A stretch of 41,108 bases of DNA from Flavobacteriaceae bacterium (lineage in GTDB: Bacteria > Bacteroidota > Bacteroidia > Flavobacteriales > Flavobacteriaceae): positions 1-41,108 of the forward strand of contig CANGCT010000010.1 in assembly GCA_947452415.1 (NCBI GenBank). Reading direction: 5' to 3'. Made by a program: the position numbers and the translations under genes. Each line of letters starts with the position of its first letter. Within the stretch, counting starts at the first letter, position 1. The notes under the pieces are model-generated. The model searched no databases, was not told the DNA's origin, and saw only the letters and a list, made by a program, of their open reading frames with translations. Below, piece after piece: positions 24,004 through 31,801 of this stretch.

Positions 24004-24087
24004 AGCCCCGATTGCAGTGAAAATCCTTTTCAAACCTGTCAGGTTTTCGAAACCTGACAGGTTTGAAAAGATTGCAACGAAAAGCGG
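24004..24087 (+). ncRNA. Structured intergenic element, possibly flavo-1-like, with a long perfect hairpin
   Basis: The flanks AGCCCCGATTGCAGTGAAAA and GATTGCAACGAAAAGCGGG can close a stem through CCCG/CGGG, with repeated GATTGCA(R)YGAAAA halves facing each other. Between them a 20-base perfect inverted repeat (24027-24046 and 24050-24069, spacer TCG) forms a strong hairpin. From memory this resembles an abundant flavobacterial structured element, perhaps the flavo-1 RNA motif. The name is uncertain; the fold is visible. Confidence 0.5.
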
Positions 24088-24200
24088 GAATTGCCTTTAC
24101 TAAAATGCGCAAGCCATTCGCTTCAATTAAAAAATACCTAACAGGTTAAAAAAAACTATTAGGATATAGAACAAACTATCTTTTAGTTGGACGCTTTTTA

Positions 24201-24240
24201 CCACCCCGTCCTTCGGACACCACTCCAAAGGAGGGGAATT
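24201..24240. repeat. GC-rich palindromic repeat downstream of the CoA-transferase
   Basis: The run contains GTCC-TTC-GGAC (24208-24218) and CTCC-AAAG-GAGG, in a sequence far richer in G+C than the surroundings. It resembles a widespread Bacteroidota intergenic repeat and could end CoA-transferase transcription from the minus strand. Confidence 0.5.
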
Positions 24241-24246
24241 GAGAAC

Positions 24247-25521
24247 CTACATTTTATTGAATAATTCGTAGTATTCTTTTTCAATATTTTCTCGATGATC
24301 CGGATGGGAAATTCGAACCAACTCGGTGGCACGTTGGCGTAAGGTTTTTCCGTATAAATCGGCAATTCCGTACTCGGTGATAACGTAATGAATATGGGCT
24401 CTTGTGGTAACAACTCCAGCGCCTTGTTTCAAGAAAGGGACAATACGACTAACGCCTTTTTTGGTAGTGGATGGCAAGGCAATAATGGCTTTTCCGCCAG
24501 GACTTAAAGATGCACCACGTATAAAATCCATTTGACCACCAACGCCAGAATACATTTGTGGCCCGATAGAATCGGCACAAACTTGACCGGTAAGATCTAC
24601 TTCTATAGCCGAATTTATAGCAACCATTTTCGGGTTTTTACGAATTCGAGCGGTATCGTTTACCATAGAAGATTCTTTCATTTCTATAAACGGATTGTCG
24701 CTTACAAAATCGTATAATCGTTTGGATCCCATTAAAAAAGTGGCTAAAACTCTTCCTCTTAAAGTGCCTTTATAGTTGCAATTGATGACATCTTTTTCGA
24801 TTAAATCGATTACACCATCCGAAAACATTTCGGTGTGCAAGCCTAAATCTTTGTGGTTGGTTAATTTGCTCAAAGCAGCATTTGGAATAGATCCAATTCC
24901 CATTTGGAGGGTGCTTCTATCATCAATTAAGGAAGCGATGTAGGCGCCTATTTTTTCTTCTTCGGCAGTAAATGGCTCTGGTTCGTGACCATAAATTGGC
25001 CTATTTACATCCACCAAATAATCAATTTCATCTACGTGTAAAATTCCGTCTCCAAAGGTTCTTGGCATTTGTGGATTTACTTGTGCCACAACAATTTTGG
25101 CGTTTTCTATTGCTGCAACGGTGGCTTCTACAGAGACTCCTAAAGAGCAATATCCGTGACGATCAGGTGGTGAAACGTGAATGAAAGCAACATCAATTGG
25201 CAATACATTTTTACGAAACAAATGCGGCAATTCACTCAAGAAAACTGGAGTATAAGAACCATTTCCAGCCTTTAATGTATGGCGCACATTGGCTCCAATA
25301 AAAAAGGAATTCACATGAAAACTTTCGACCAAGGCGGGGTTGGCGTATCGTGCTTCTCCTTCTACATGAAGATGGCAAATTTCCACATTGCGCAATTCGG
25401 AGGCTCTTTCGGTTAATGCATTGGCTAATATAGTGGGTGCTGCTGCGGCGGCTTGAAGATAGACCCTATCTCCAGATTTTACAACTTTTACAGCATCTGC
25501 TGCGGTTACATATTTACTCAT
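24247..25521 (-). CDS. Acetyl-CoA hydrolase/transferase (4-hydroxybutyrate CoA-transferase-like)
   Basis: The 424-residue cytoplasmic enzyme belongs to the class I CoA-transferase family. The motif LGLHTEMFSDGVIDL carries the conserved Glu (near residue 231) that forms the glutamyl-CoA intermediate. The C-terminal domain has GPQMYSGVGGQMDFIRGA and VVTTRAHIHYVITEYGIADL, typical of acetyl-CoA hydrolase and 4-hydroxybutyrate CoA-transferase. It moves CoA between acetyl-CoA and an organic acid; the acceptor is unknown. It is a lone gene on the minus strand, and TAGCTTTG at 25546-25539 is a likely -7 box. Confidence 0.9.
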   Translation of the reverse strand: MSKYVTAADAVKVVKSGDRVYLQAAAAAPTILANALTERASELRNVEICHLHVEGEARYANPALVESFHVNSFFIGANVRHTLKAGNGSYTPVFLSELPHLFRKNVLPIDVAFIHVSPPDRHGYCSLGVSVEATVAAIENAKIVVAQVNPQMPRTFGDGILHVDEIDYLVDVNRPIYGHEPEPFTAEEEKIGAYIASLIDDRSTLQMGIGSIPNAALSKLTNHKDLGLHTEMFSDGVIDLIEKDVINCNYKGTLRGRVLATFLMGSKRLYDFVSDNPFIEMKESSMVNDTARIRKNPKMVAINSAIEVDLTGQVCADSIGPQMYSGVGGQMDFIRGASLSPGGKAIIALPSTTKKGVSRIVPFLKQGAGVVTTRAHIHYVITEYGIADLYGKTLRQRATELVRISHPDHRENIEKEYYELFNKM

Positions 25522-25538
25522 ACCTAATAAATTTTATA

Positions 25539-25546
25539 CAAAGCTA
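25539..25546 (-). promoter_or_regulatory. -7 element (TAGCTTTG) for the CoA-transferase
   Basis: TAGCTTTG on the minus strand lies 17 bases before the ATG at 25521. The nearest TTG is about 26 bases further, so only the -7 is firm. Confidence 0.45.
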
Positions 25547-25695
25547 ATTGCTAGTTATCAGTAAAAATATGACAAAACTCATACTTGGATAAAATTCCAA
25601 AAATAAAATCCCAAATTCCAATAACACTGCTGGAATACAATAACTAGTGTTATAAATTTTCTATAAAGTAAGGTCATATACTGAACACTTTTCAC

Positions 25696-25703
25696 TATTT
25701 TTG
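25696..25703 (+). promoter_or_regulatory. -7 element (TATTTTTG) deciding the map start
   Basis: TATTTTTG covers the upstream in-frame TTG at 25701, which therefore cannot be the start codon. The map ATG is at 25722. Confidence 0.5.
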
Positions 25704-25721
25704 CGCTCTCAAATAAAGATA

Positions 25722-26537
25722 ATGATTATTCCAAAAACAAGAGAAGAAATAGAATTAATGCGCGAAAGTGCATTAATTGTTTCTAAAACATTAGGGGAAA
25801 TAGCAAAAGTTATTAAGCCAGGTGTAACTACTTTATATTTAGATAAAATAGCCGAAGAGTGCATTAGAGATCACGGAGCAGTTCCGGGGTTTTTAGGTCT
25901 TTATGGCTTCCCGAATACGTTATGCGTGAGTCCAAATACGCAGGTAGTTCATGGGATTCCGAATAGCAAACCGCTAGAAGAAGGCGATGTTATTTCGGTT
26001 GATTGTGGCGCTTTGAAAAACGGCTTTTATGGCGACCATGCTTTTAGTTTTGAAATTGGTGAAGTTGCGCCAGAGGTAAAAAAACTGCTTCAGGTTACTA
26101 AAGAAAGTCTTTATGTGGGCATACGAGAATTCCGAATTGGGAATCGCGTGGAAGATGTAGGAAGTGCCATCCAGAAATATTGTGAAAGCCATGGTTACGG
26201 CGTTGTTCGCGAACTAGTGGGTCACGGATTAGGGAGAAAAATGCACGAAGATCCCGAAATGCCAAATTACGGAAAACGTGGTCGCGGCAAAATGTTTATT
26301 GAAGGAATGGTGGTTGCAATTGAACCTATGATCAACATGGGAACTAAGAATGTAAAACAACTAAAAGATGGTTGGACAATTCTTACTGCCGATGGCAAAC
26401 CTAGCGCGCATTTTGAACACGATGTAGCCTTAATTGATGGTAAACCAGAAATTTTATCTACTTTTAAATATGTTTATGATGCTTTGGGCATTGTGAGTAA
26501 TGAAGAAGATGAGTTTAGAAGACAACCGCTGAGTTAG
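25722..26537 (+). CDS. map: Methionine aminopeptidase, type I
   Basis: The 271-residue enzyme removes the initiator Met from nascent proteins. All five metal ligands are present: D94 (VDCGAL), D105 (GDHAF), H168 (GHGLG), E201 (AIEPM) and E232 (HFEHDVAL). The catalytic His lies in VHGIPN. The start at 25722 (MIIPKTREEIELM) gives the usual length. It is followed by a repeat-rich gap and the GxxExxY gene. Confidence 0.96.
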   Translation: MIIPKTREEIELMRESALIVSKTLGEIAKVIKPGVTTLYLDKIAEECIRDHGAVPGFLGLYGFPNTLCVSPNTQVVHGIPNSKPLEEGDVISVDCGALKNGFYGDHAFSFEIGEVAPEVKKLLQVTKESLYVGIREFRIGNRVEDVGSAIQKYCESHGYGVVRELVGHGLGRKMHEDPEMPNYGKRGRGKMFIEGMVVAIEPMINMGTKNVKQLKDGWTILTADGKPSAHFEHDVALIDGKPEILSTFKYVYDALGIVSNEEDEFRRQPLS

Positions 26538-26544
26538 GTAGTTG

Positions 26545-26653
26545 TTTCACAAAGATTCACCAAGTAAACACAGAGGCTCACAAAGTTATTATTCTAATTA
26601 GTTAAGAGTGGTTTCACTAAGGCACACTAGGTCTCCACAAAGATTCACAAAGT
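26545..26653. repeat. CACAAAG-type repeat cluster upstream of the GxxExxY gene
   Basis: At least five variants of CACAAAG occur in the same orientation, for example at 26548-26554, 26577-26583, 26636-26642 and 26646-26652. CACAAAGATTCACAAAG (26636-26652) is matched in inverted form at 27085-27101. Confidence 0.65.
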
Positions 26654-26660
26654 TTTTTTT

Positions 26661-27071
26661 ATGAAAGAAGAAATCAAATTAATTGTTGATGAAGAATTAG
26701 AGGCTATTACATACAAAGTAATAGGTTTAGCAATTGAGGTTCACCGTCAGTTAGGACCAGGATTACTAGAATCTGCATACCAACAATGTTTGTATTATGA
26801 AATAAAAAACTGTGGATTAAAAGTTGAAAAAGAAATAACATTGCCGATAATTTATAAAGATTTAAAAATTGATCATGGATATCGAATGGATCTATTAGTT
26901 GAAAACAAATTAGTTTTAGAATTAAAAACCGTTGAAGGATTCACCGCCGTTCATTTTGCTCAAATTTTGACTTATTTAAAACTTGGAAATTACCCATTAG
27001 GATTGCTGTTGAATTACAATTCAACTATATTAAGAAACAATATTAAACGATTTATTAATACTCCTTTGTGA
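26661..27071 (+). CDS. GxxExxY-family protein with a PD-(D/E)xK-like nuclease signature
   Basis: The 136-residue protein carries the GxxExxY signature G34-LL-E37-SA-Y40. A D77 (YRMDLL) followed by E87-x-K89 (VLELKT) fits the PD-(D/E)xK nuclease fold assigned to this family. The real substrate is unknown. The gene is enclosed by inverted CACAAAG repeats, and its own stop lies within the downstream repeat. Gene and repeats together look like a discrete unit inserted between map and a methyltransferase gene. The nuclease activity is inferred from motif spacing. Confidence 0.85.
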   Translation: MKEEIKLIVDEELEAITYKVIGLAIEVHRQLGPGLLESAYQQCLYYEIKNCGLKVEKEITLPIIYKDLKIDHGYRMDLLVENKLVLELKTVEGFTAVHFAQILTYLKLGNYPLGLLLNYNSTILRNNIKRFINTPL

Positions 27072-27105
27072 GACTAAGTGTCTCCTTTGTGAATCTTTGC
27101 GAAAT
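27060..27105. repeat. Downstream inverted repeat of the GxxExxY unit
   Basis: CTTTGTGAATCTTTGCG (27085-27101) is the reverse complement of CACAAAGATTCACAAAG at 26636-26652 except for one base. Further CTTTGTG copies begin at 27064. Confidence 0.65.
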
Positions 27106-27108
27106 TAA

Positions 27109-27879
27109 ATGAAAAAAATATTCAAGTTTATTTTAAATACCATTCCGAGGCCGATATTAATTCGGTTGAGTATTGTGGTGCGACCTATATTAGCATTTCT
27201 ATTAAAAGGAAGTCGTTTTACCGATCCAATTGACGGGAAAAGTTTTAGTATGTTTTTGCCTTATGGCTACGGAAACCAACGCAACAGCGTGCTTTCACCA
27301 AGTACCCTTTCGTTAGAAAGACACCGATTATTATGGTTGTATCTGCAAAATGAAACCGATTTTTTTACTTCAAAAGAAAAGAAAAAAGTATTGCATTTTG
27401 CTCCCGAACAAGAATTTTACAAACGTTTTAAAAAACAAACAAATATCGAGTATACTACAACCGATTTGCTTTCGCCATTGGCAGATGTAAAAGCAGATAT
27501 TTGTGACTTGCCTTTTGAAGACAATGCCTACGACATTATTTTTTGCAACCACGTTTTAGAACATATTCCAGACGACACCAAAGCAATGCAAGAATTATAT
27601 CGTGTATTAAAACCTGGTGGTATGGGGATATTTCAAATTCCGCAAGAGTTATCACGAGCAACTACTTTTTCAGACGATTCTATTGTCGACCAAAAAGAAC
27701 GCGCTAAAATCTTCGGGCAATACGATCACGTTAGAGTTTATGGTAGAGACTATTTCGACAAACTAAGAAGCATCGGTTTCAAAGTTATTGAAGAAGATTA
27801 TACAGCCAAACTTTCTCCAGAATTGGTAGAAAAATATTGTTTGGCGAAAGGAGAAATTATTCCGGTTTGTTTTAAGTAA
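27109..27879 (+). CDS. Class I SAM-dependent methyltransferase
   Basis: The 256-residue protein has an N-terminal positively charged hydrophobic stretch (IPRPILIRLSIVVRPILAFLL). A Rossmann methyltransferase core follows with VLHFAPEQEFYKRF, DICDLPFEDNAYDIIFCNHVLEHI and ELYRVLKPGGMGIFQIP, the Methyltransf_11 pattern. The motif I glycines are replaced by FAPE, seen in some glycan-associated methyltransferases. The substrate is unknown. Its ATG comes seven bases after the repeat that ends the GxxExxY unit, so its natural promoter may have been displaced. Confidence 0.85.
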   Translation: MKKIFKFILNTIPRPILIRLSIVVRPILAFLLKGSRFTDPIDGKSFSMFLPYGYGNQRNSVLSPSTLSLERHRLLWLYLQNETDFFTSKEKKKVLHFAPEQEFYKRFKKQTNIEYTTTDLLSPLADVKADICDLPFEDNAYDIIFCNHVLEHIPDDTKAMQELYRVLKPGGMGIFQIPQELSRATTFSDDSIVDQKERAKIFGQYDHVRVYGRDYFDKLRSIGFKVIEEDYTAKLSPELVEKYCLAKGEIIPVCFK

Positions 27880-27898
27880 AATTTAAACCACGCAATAA

Positions 27899-27932
27899 TT
27901 GTAGATAATAATATTTACTATCTTTACATTTG
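27899..27932 (+). promoter_or_regulatory. Promoter of the T9SS plug gene
   Basis: TTG at 27899-27901, a 23-base spacer and TACATTTG at 27925-27932 fit the Bacteroidota consensus, nine bases before the ATG. Confidence 0.55.
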
Positions 27933-27940
27933 ATAATAAA

Positions 27941-29197
27941 ATGTTTATGTTTAAAAAATATCTACTGCTTGCCATTTTAATTTTTACAGCAGCTACTGCA
28001 TTCGCTCAAGAAAAAGTAGTTCAACCCCCCTATTTCATTAAAACAATTTCGTTTGTTCAAAACGGACAAAACGCAGTGCCTTTATTTTTATTAGGAGATG
28101 CGTTCCAACTGCAGTTTGACGACCTTCATGGATCGGAAGATAATTACTACTACAAAATAACCCATTGCGACTACGATTGGAAGCAATCCCAATTATCCGT
28201 TAACGAATATTTAGATGGATTTAATGAGCAAAGAATTCAAGAATATTCCAACTCGTTTAATGCTCTACAAATTTACTCCCATTACAAACTAACGCTTCCC
28301 AATAAATTAACACAGTTAAAAGTTAGCGGAAACTATATCATTAGCGTCCTAAACGATAGTAAAGAAGTAGTTTTTTCCAGAAAATTCATTATTTACGAAG
28401 ATTTGGTTTCTGTGCCTATGCAGATTAAAAGAGCAAGAACCAATCCCGATTTGCCTTTTAAACACAATTTAGATTTTGCGGTACGATCTGGTGCAATTAC
28501 GTTTCAAAGTCCGCTTACCAACATCAAAGTGATGTTGTTGCAAAACGGAAGACTGGACAACTCCATTACCAACATCAAACCAATGTACACTATTGGAAAC
28601 GATTTAATTTACAAATACGATTCCGAGACCCAATTTTGGGCCGGTAACGAGTATCTTTTCTTTGAAAATAAAAACATCCGAGTCGCCACCAACAGCATAG
28701 CACATGTAGATTCCAATAGCGGCTTGTATAGTTGCTACCTCTATACCAATAATGCCCGAGCATCTCAACAATACACCTATTGGCCCGACATAAACGGTAA
28801 TTTTTTAGTGAATAATTTAAATGCTGAAAACAGCGAAATTGAAGCAGATTACGCATGGATTTACTTCTCCCTTTCAGCACCAGCCTTTTATCAAAATAAA
28901 AACATTTACGTTACTGGAATGTTCAATAATTACGCCCTTACCGATGAAAACAAAATGGATTACAACGAAAAAAAGGGCATCTACGAAAAAGCAATGATGG
29001 TTAAACAAGGCTTTACCAATTATTGCTACACCGTTGCTGATAGTAAAGGAAAAATTGATAATGAAGATGCTATTGACGGAAATTTTTGGCAAACCGAAAA
29101 CAACTACCACGCCATCATTTACTACCGCGAAAACAACCAACGTTACGACAGAGTTATCGGAAAAGGAATTGCAACCTCAACAGACATTATCAATTAA
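27941..29197 (+). CDS. Type IX secretion system plug-like protein (DUF5103 family)
   Basis: The 418-residue protein begins MFMFKKYLLLAILIFTAATAF (the ATG at 27947 is an alternative start) and has a signal peptide ending at FAQ. The mature N-terminus PPYFIKTISF, YYYKITHCDYDWKQSQLSVNEYLDG and the C-terminal YYRENNQRYDRVIGKG are typical of the DUF5103 family. In Flavobacterium johnsoniae a member plugs the periplasmic end of the SprA translocon, so a role in gating type IX secretion is likely. It is followed by apaG. Confidence 0.85.
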   Translation: MFMFKKYLLLAILIFTAATAFAQEKVVQPPYFIKTISFVQNGQNAVPLFLLGDAFQLQFDDLHGSEDNYYYKITHCDYDWKQSQLSVNEYLDGFNEQRIQEYSNSFNALQIYSHYKLTLPNKLTQLKVSGNYIISVLNDSKEVVFSRKFIIYEDLVSVPMQIKRARTNPDLPFKHNLDFAVRSGAITFQSPLTNIKVMLLQNGRLDNSITNIKPMYTIGNDLIYKYDSETQFWAGNEYLFFENKNIRVATNSIAHVDSNSGLYSCYLYTNNARASQQYTYWPDINGNFLVNNLNAENSEIEADYAWIYFSLSAPAFYQNKNIYVTGMFNNYALTDENKMDYNEKKGIYEKAMMVKQGFTNYCYTVADSKGKIDNEDAIDGNFWQTENNYHAIIYYRENNQRYDRVIGKGIATSTDIIN

Positions 29198-29232
29198 TGC
29201 TTTTTTAACACATAAAATAATTGGTATTTCAA

Positions 29233-29240
29233 TAATTTTG
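29233..29240 (+). promoter_or_regulatory. -7 element (TAATTTTG) for apaG
   Basis: TAATTTTG lies 24 bases before the apaG ATG. No well spaced TTG is seen. Confidence 0.4.
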
Positions 29241-29264
29241 TAACTTTACAAAAAAGTTAGTTTT

Positions 29265-29651
29265 ATGGTTACCCAAATAACAAGAGGCATAAAAATATCT
29301 GTAAATACTAGTTTTGAAGGCACTTACTTCAAAAACTACAAGATCCATTTTGCATTTTCTTATGAAATAACTATCGAAAATTACAGCAAAGATTCCGTGC
29401 AATTAATTTCGCGTCATTGGGAGATTTTCGACTCCCTAAACGAAATAGAAATGGTCGATGGCGAAGGTGTGATAGGCAAAAAACCAGTTTTAAAACCTGG
29501 CGAAACACACACCTATAGTTCCGGCTGCCTGCTTTCTTCCCCCCACGGCGCCATGAAAGGGTTCTTCAACATGATCAATTTCACCACCACCAAAAATTTT
29601 AGAGTAATCGTTCCCGCCTTTCGTTTGAGCGCACCTTATGCTTTAAATTAG
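29265..29651 (+). CDS. apaG: ApaG domain protein
   Basis: The 128-residue protein shows the immunoglobulin-like ApaG fold: ITRGIKISVNTSFEGTYF, FSYEITIENYSKDSVQLISRHWEI, GVIGKKPVLKPGETHTYSSGC and GAMKGFFNMI. ApaG was named for its effect on Co2+ resistance and Ap4A levels in enterobacteria; its biochemical role is unclear. The length is the family norm. It stands between the T9SS plug gene and pruA and probably has its own promoter. Confidence 0.93.
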   Translation: MVTQITRGIKISVNTSFEGTYFKNYKIHFAFSYEITIENYSKDSVQLISRHWEIFDSLNEIEMVDGEGVIGKKPVLKPGETHTYSSGCLLSSPHGAMKGFFNMINFTTTKNFRVIVPAFRLSAPYALN

Positions 29652-29793
29652 AAGCTACTCCAGCTATTCATTACAAGTTTGCTAGTAAAAACCTTTTTTT
29701 CTAAGCCTAAAAACGAGCTCCCAGAGTCGCTGTTTTTAGCCAAGAAAAAATAGCTTTTTCCTTCGCAAAGCTTTCCATTTCTATCTGGGCTAA
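29651..29793 (-). ncRNA. Second structured element, degenerate flavo-1-like
   Basis: Read on the minus strand it begins TTAGCCCAGATAGAAATGG and ends AATAGCTGGAGTAGCTTC. The CCAG/CTGG closing stem has the same layout as the element at 24004-24087. The interior holds a long imperfect hairpin (29695-29750) around TAAAAACGAGC and its near-complement. It covers most of the apaG-pruA gap. Confidence 0.4.
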
Positions 29794-29864
29794 GCCTATC
29801 TCAAACAAAAGAGCCAACGCCAAAGTTTAATACTATTTGTTATCAAAAATTCAAAAAAACCTTT

Positions 29865-29872
29865 GTACTTTT
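29865..29872 (+). promoter_or_regulatory. -7 element (TACTTTTG) for pruA
   Basis: TACTTTTG lies 63 bases before the pruA ATG. A TTTG at 29835-29838 is 26 bases upstream. Confidence 0.45.
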
Positions 29873-29935
29873 GTTACATATTGATTTTTCCAATACTAAA
29901 TTATCTAAGAGTCTAACATTCTAACAATCTATACT

Positions 29936-31564
29936 ATGTCCAAAGGATTCTATCACGTACCAAAAGCGGTCAACGAACCCGTAAAATCGTACGCTCCAAA
30001 TTCGCCAGAAAAAGCAGCAGTTTTAGCCGCTTACAAAAAAATGTGGAACGAAACTATCGATGTACCAATGTACATTGGTTCAGAACAGGTTCGTACAGGA
30101 AATACCCAAACCATGTCGGCACCACACGACCACCAACACATCGTTGGAACCTATCATGTAGCAGAAAAAAAACATATAGAAAGCGCCATTGCAGCAGCAT
30201 TAGAAGCAAGAAAAACTTGGTCTCAAATGCCTTGGGAACATCGCGCAGCAATCTTCTTAAAAGCAGCCGAACTAATTGCAGGACCTTACAGAGCACGTAT
30301 TAATGCTGCAACTATGATTGCGCAATCAAAGACTATTTTTCAAGCCGAAATAGATGCCTCTTGCGAGTTAATTGACTTCTTGCGTTACAACGTAGAATTC
30401 ATGACGCAAATTTATAACGACCAACCAAAATCCATTTCGGATGTTTGGAACAAAGTAGAATACCGACCATTAGAAGGATTTATTTACGCAATTACTCCAT
30501 TCAACTTTACTGCTATCGCTGCCAATTTACCTGCAAGCGCTGCATTAATGGGGAATACCGTAGTTTGGAAACCAAGTGATAGCCAAGTTTTCTCTGCCAA
30601 AATAATTATTGCTATTTTCAAAGAAGCCGGAGTTCCAGATGGCGTTATCAACGTAGTTTTTGGAGACCCCGTTATGATTACCGATACTATTTTAGAAAGT
30701 CCAGATTTTGCTGGAGTGCATTACACAGGTTCTACATTTGTTTTCAAAGAAATTTGGAAAAAAATTGGAAACAACATTCATACTTATAAAACGTATCCAA
30801 AAATTGTGGGAGAAACTGGAGGAAAAGATTTTATCGTAGCCCACCCCTCAGCCAATGTAAAACAAGTCGTTACTGGAATTACTCGTGGAGCTTTTGAATT
30901 TCAAGGACAAAAATGTTCCGCAGCATCCAGAGCCTATATCCCACAAAGTTTATGGCCAGCAGTTAAAGCACAATTAATTACCGATGTGAATTCCATGAAA
31001 ATGGGATCTCCAGAAGATTTTGGCAATTTCATCACAGCCGTTATTCATGAAGGTTCGTTTAATAAATTAGCAAGTTTTATAGACCAAGCTAAAAAGGATG
31101 CTGATGCCGAAATTATCCTTGGTGGAAATTACGATAAATCGAAAGGATACTTTATTGAACCTACCGTTATTGTTACTACCAATCCTAAATATGCTACTAT
31201 GGAAACTGAACTTTTTGGTCCAGTAATAACCATTTATGTTTATGAAGATGCTAAATGGCACGAAACTCTAAAATTGGTAGATGAAACTTCAGAATATGCA
31301 TTAACTGGTGCCGTTTTCAGTCAAGATAGATATGCTATTGTAGAAGCGGCTACTGCGTTACAAAACGCTGCTGGAAACTTCTACATTAACGATAAACCAA
31401 CAGGAGCCGTAGTAGGAATGCAACCATTTGGTGGTGCAAGAGCTTCAGGAACTAATGACAAAGCAGGCTCAATGCAAAATTTATTGCGTTGGGTTTCTCC
31501 TAGAACCATAAAAGAAACGATGATTACTCCAGAGGATTATAGATATCCGTTTTTGGGAGAATAA
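29936..31564 (+). CDS. pruA: L-glutamate gamma-semialdehyde (1-pyrroline-5-carboxylate) dehydrogenase
   Basis: The 542-residue NAD-dependent aldehyde dehydrogenase performs the second step of proline catabolism, turning glutamate semialdehyde into glutamate. The general base is E293 in KIVGETGGKDF and the nucleophile C327 in FQGQKCSAASRA. WKPSDSQ and the C-terminal MQPFGGARASGTNDKAG are typical of monofunctional P5C dehydrogenases. The proline dehydrogenase partner is not in the window, so this is the stand-alone form rather than a PutA fusion. Two hairpins follow the gene. Confidence 0.95.
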   Translation: MSKGFYHVPKAVNEPVKSYAPNSPEKAAVLAAYKKMWNETIDVPMYIGSEQVRTGNTQTMSAPHDHQHIVGTYHVAEKKHIESAIAAALEARKTWSQMPWEHRAAIFLKAAELIAGPYRARINAATMIAQSKTIFQAEIDASCELIDFLRYNVEFMTQIYNDQPKSISDVWNKVEYRPLEGFIYAITPFNFTAIAANLPASAALMGNTVVWKPSDSQVFSAKIIIAIFKEAGVPDGVINVVFGDPVMITDTILESPDFAGVHYTGSTFVFKEIWKKIGNNIHTYKTYPKIVGETGGKDFIVAHPSANVKQVVTGITRGAFEFQGQKCSAASRAYIPQSLWPAVKAQLITDVNSMKMGSPEDFGNFITAVIHEGSFNKLASFIDQAKKDADAEIILGGNYDKSKGYFIEPTVIVTTNPKYATMETELFGPVITIYVYEDAKWHETLKLVDETSEYALTGAVFSQDRYAIVEAATALQNAAGNFYINDKPTGAVVGMQPFGGARASGTNDKAGSMQNLLRWVSPRTIKETMITPEDYRYPFLGE

Positions 31565-31613
31565 TTGTAGGTACTAGTTACTAAATACGAAGTACAAAGA
31601 CTTTACTTTTTTT

Positions 31614-31645
31614 AAAAGCTCATTCAGAAATGTTTGGGCTTTTTC
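31614..31645 (+). terminator. Probable terminator after pruA
   Basis: AAAAGCTC (31614-31621) pairs with GGGCTTTT (31636-31643), including a G-T pair, followed by T. The loop is about 14 bases. Confidence 0.5.
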
Positions 31646-31752
31646 TATAAATCATTGCTACAGATTAAAGAATTATAATGATTTTTTAATCTGTGACTGA
31701 GAATACCAGCATCCATTCGAATTTATTTTAACAAGTATTTCAAATTTTTCAA

Positions 31753-31788
31753 TAAAAAAAGCCCTCAATTTCTTGAGAGCTTACTTTT
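31753..31788. terminator. Terminator between pruA and the universal stress gene
   Basis: GCCCTCAA/TTGAGAGC (31761-31780, one mismatch) with loop TTTC is flanked by A and T runs on both strands. It mainly serves the minus-strand universal stress gene. Confidence 0.7.
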
Positions 31789-31801
31789 TTAGTATTTACT
31801 T

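Noticed and set aside
23998..24069. Insertion sequence with terminal inverted repeats
   Set aside because: The inverted repeats are only three bases apart and form a hairpin; there is no room for a transposase.
24198..24413. Minus-strand frame of 71 codons beside the CoA-transferase end
   Set aside because: It is a shadow in another frame of the CoA-transferase; its tail is a translation of the GC-rich palindromic repeat.
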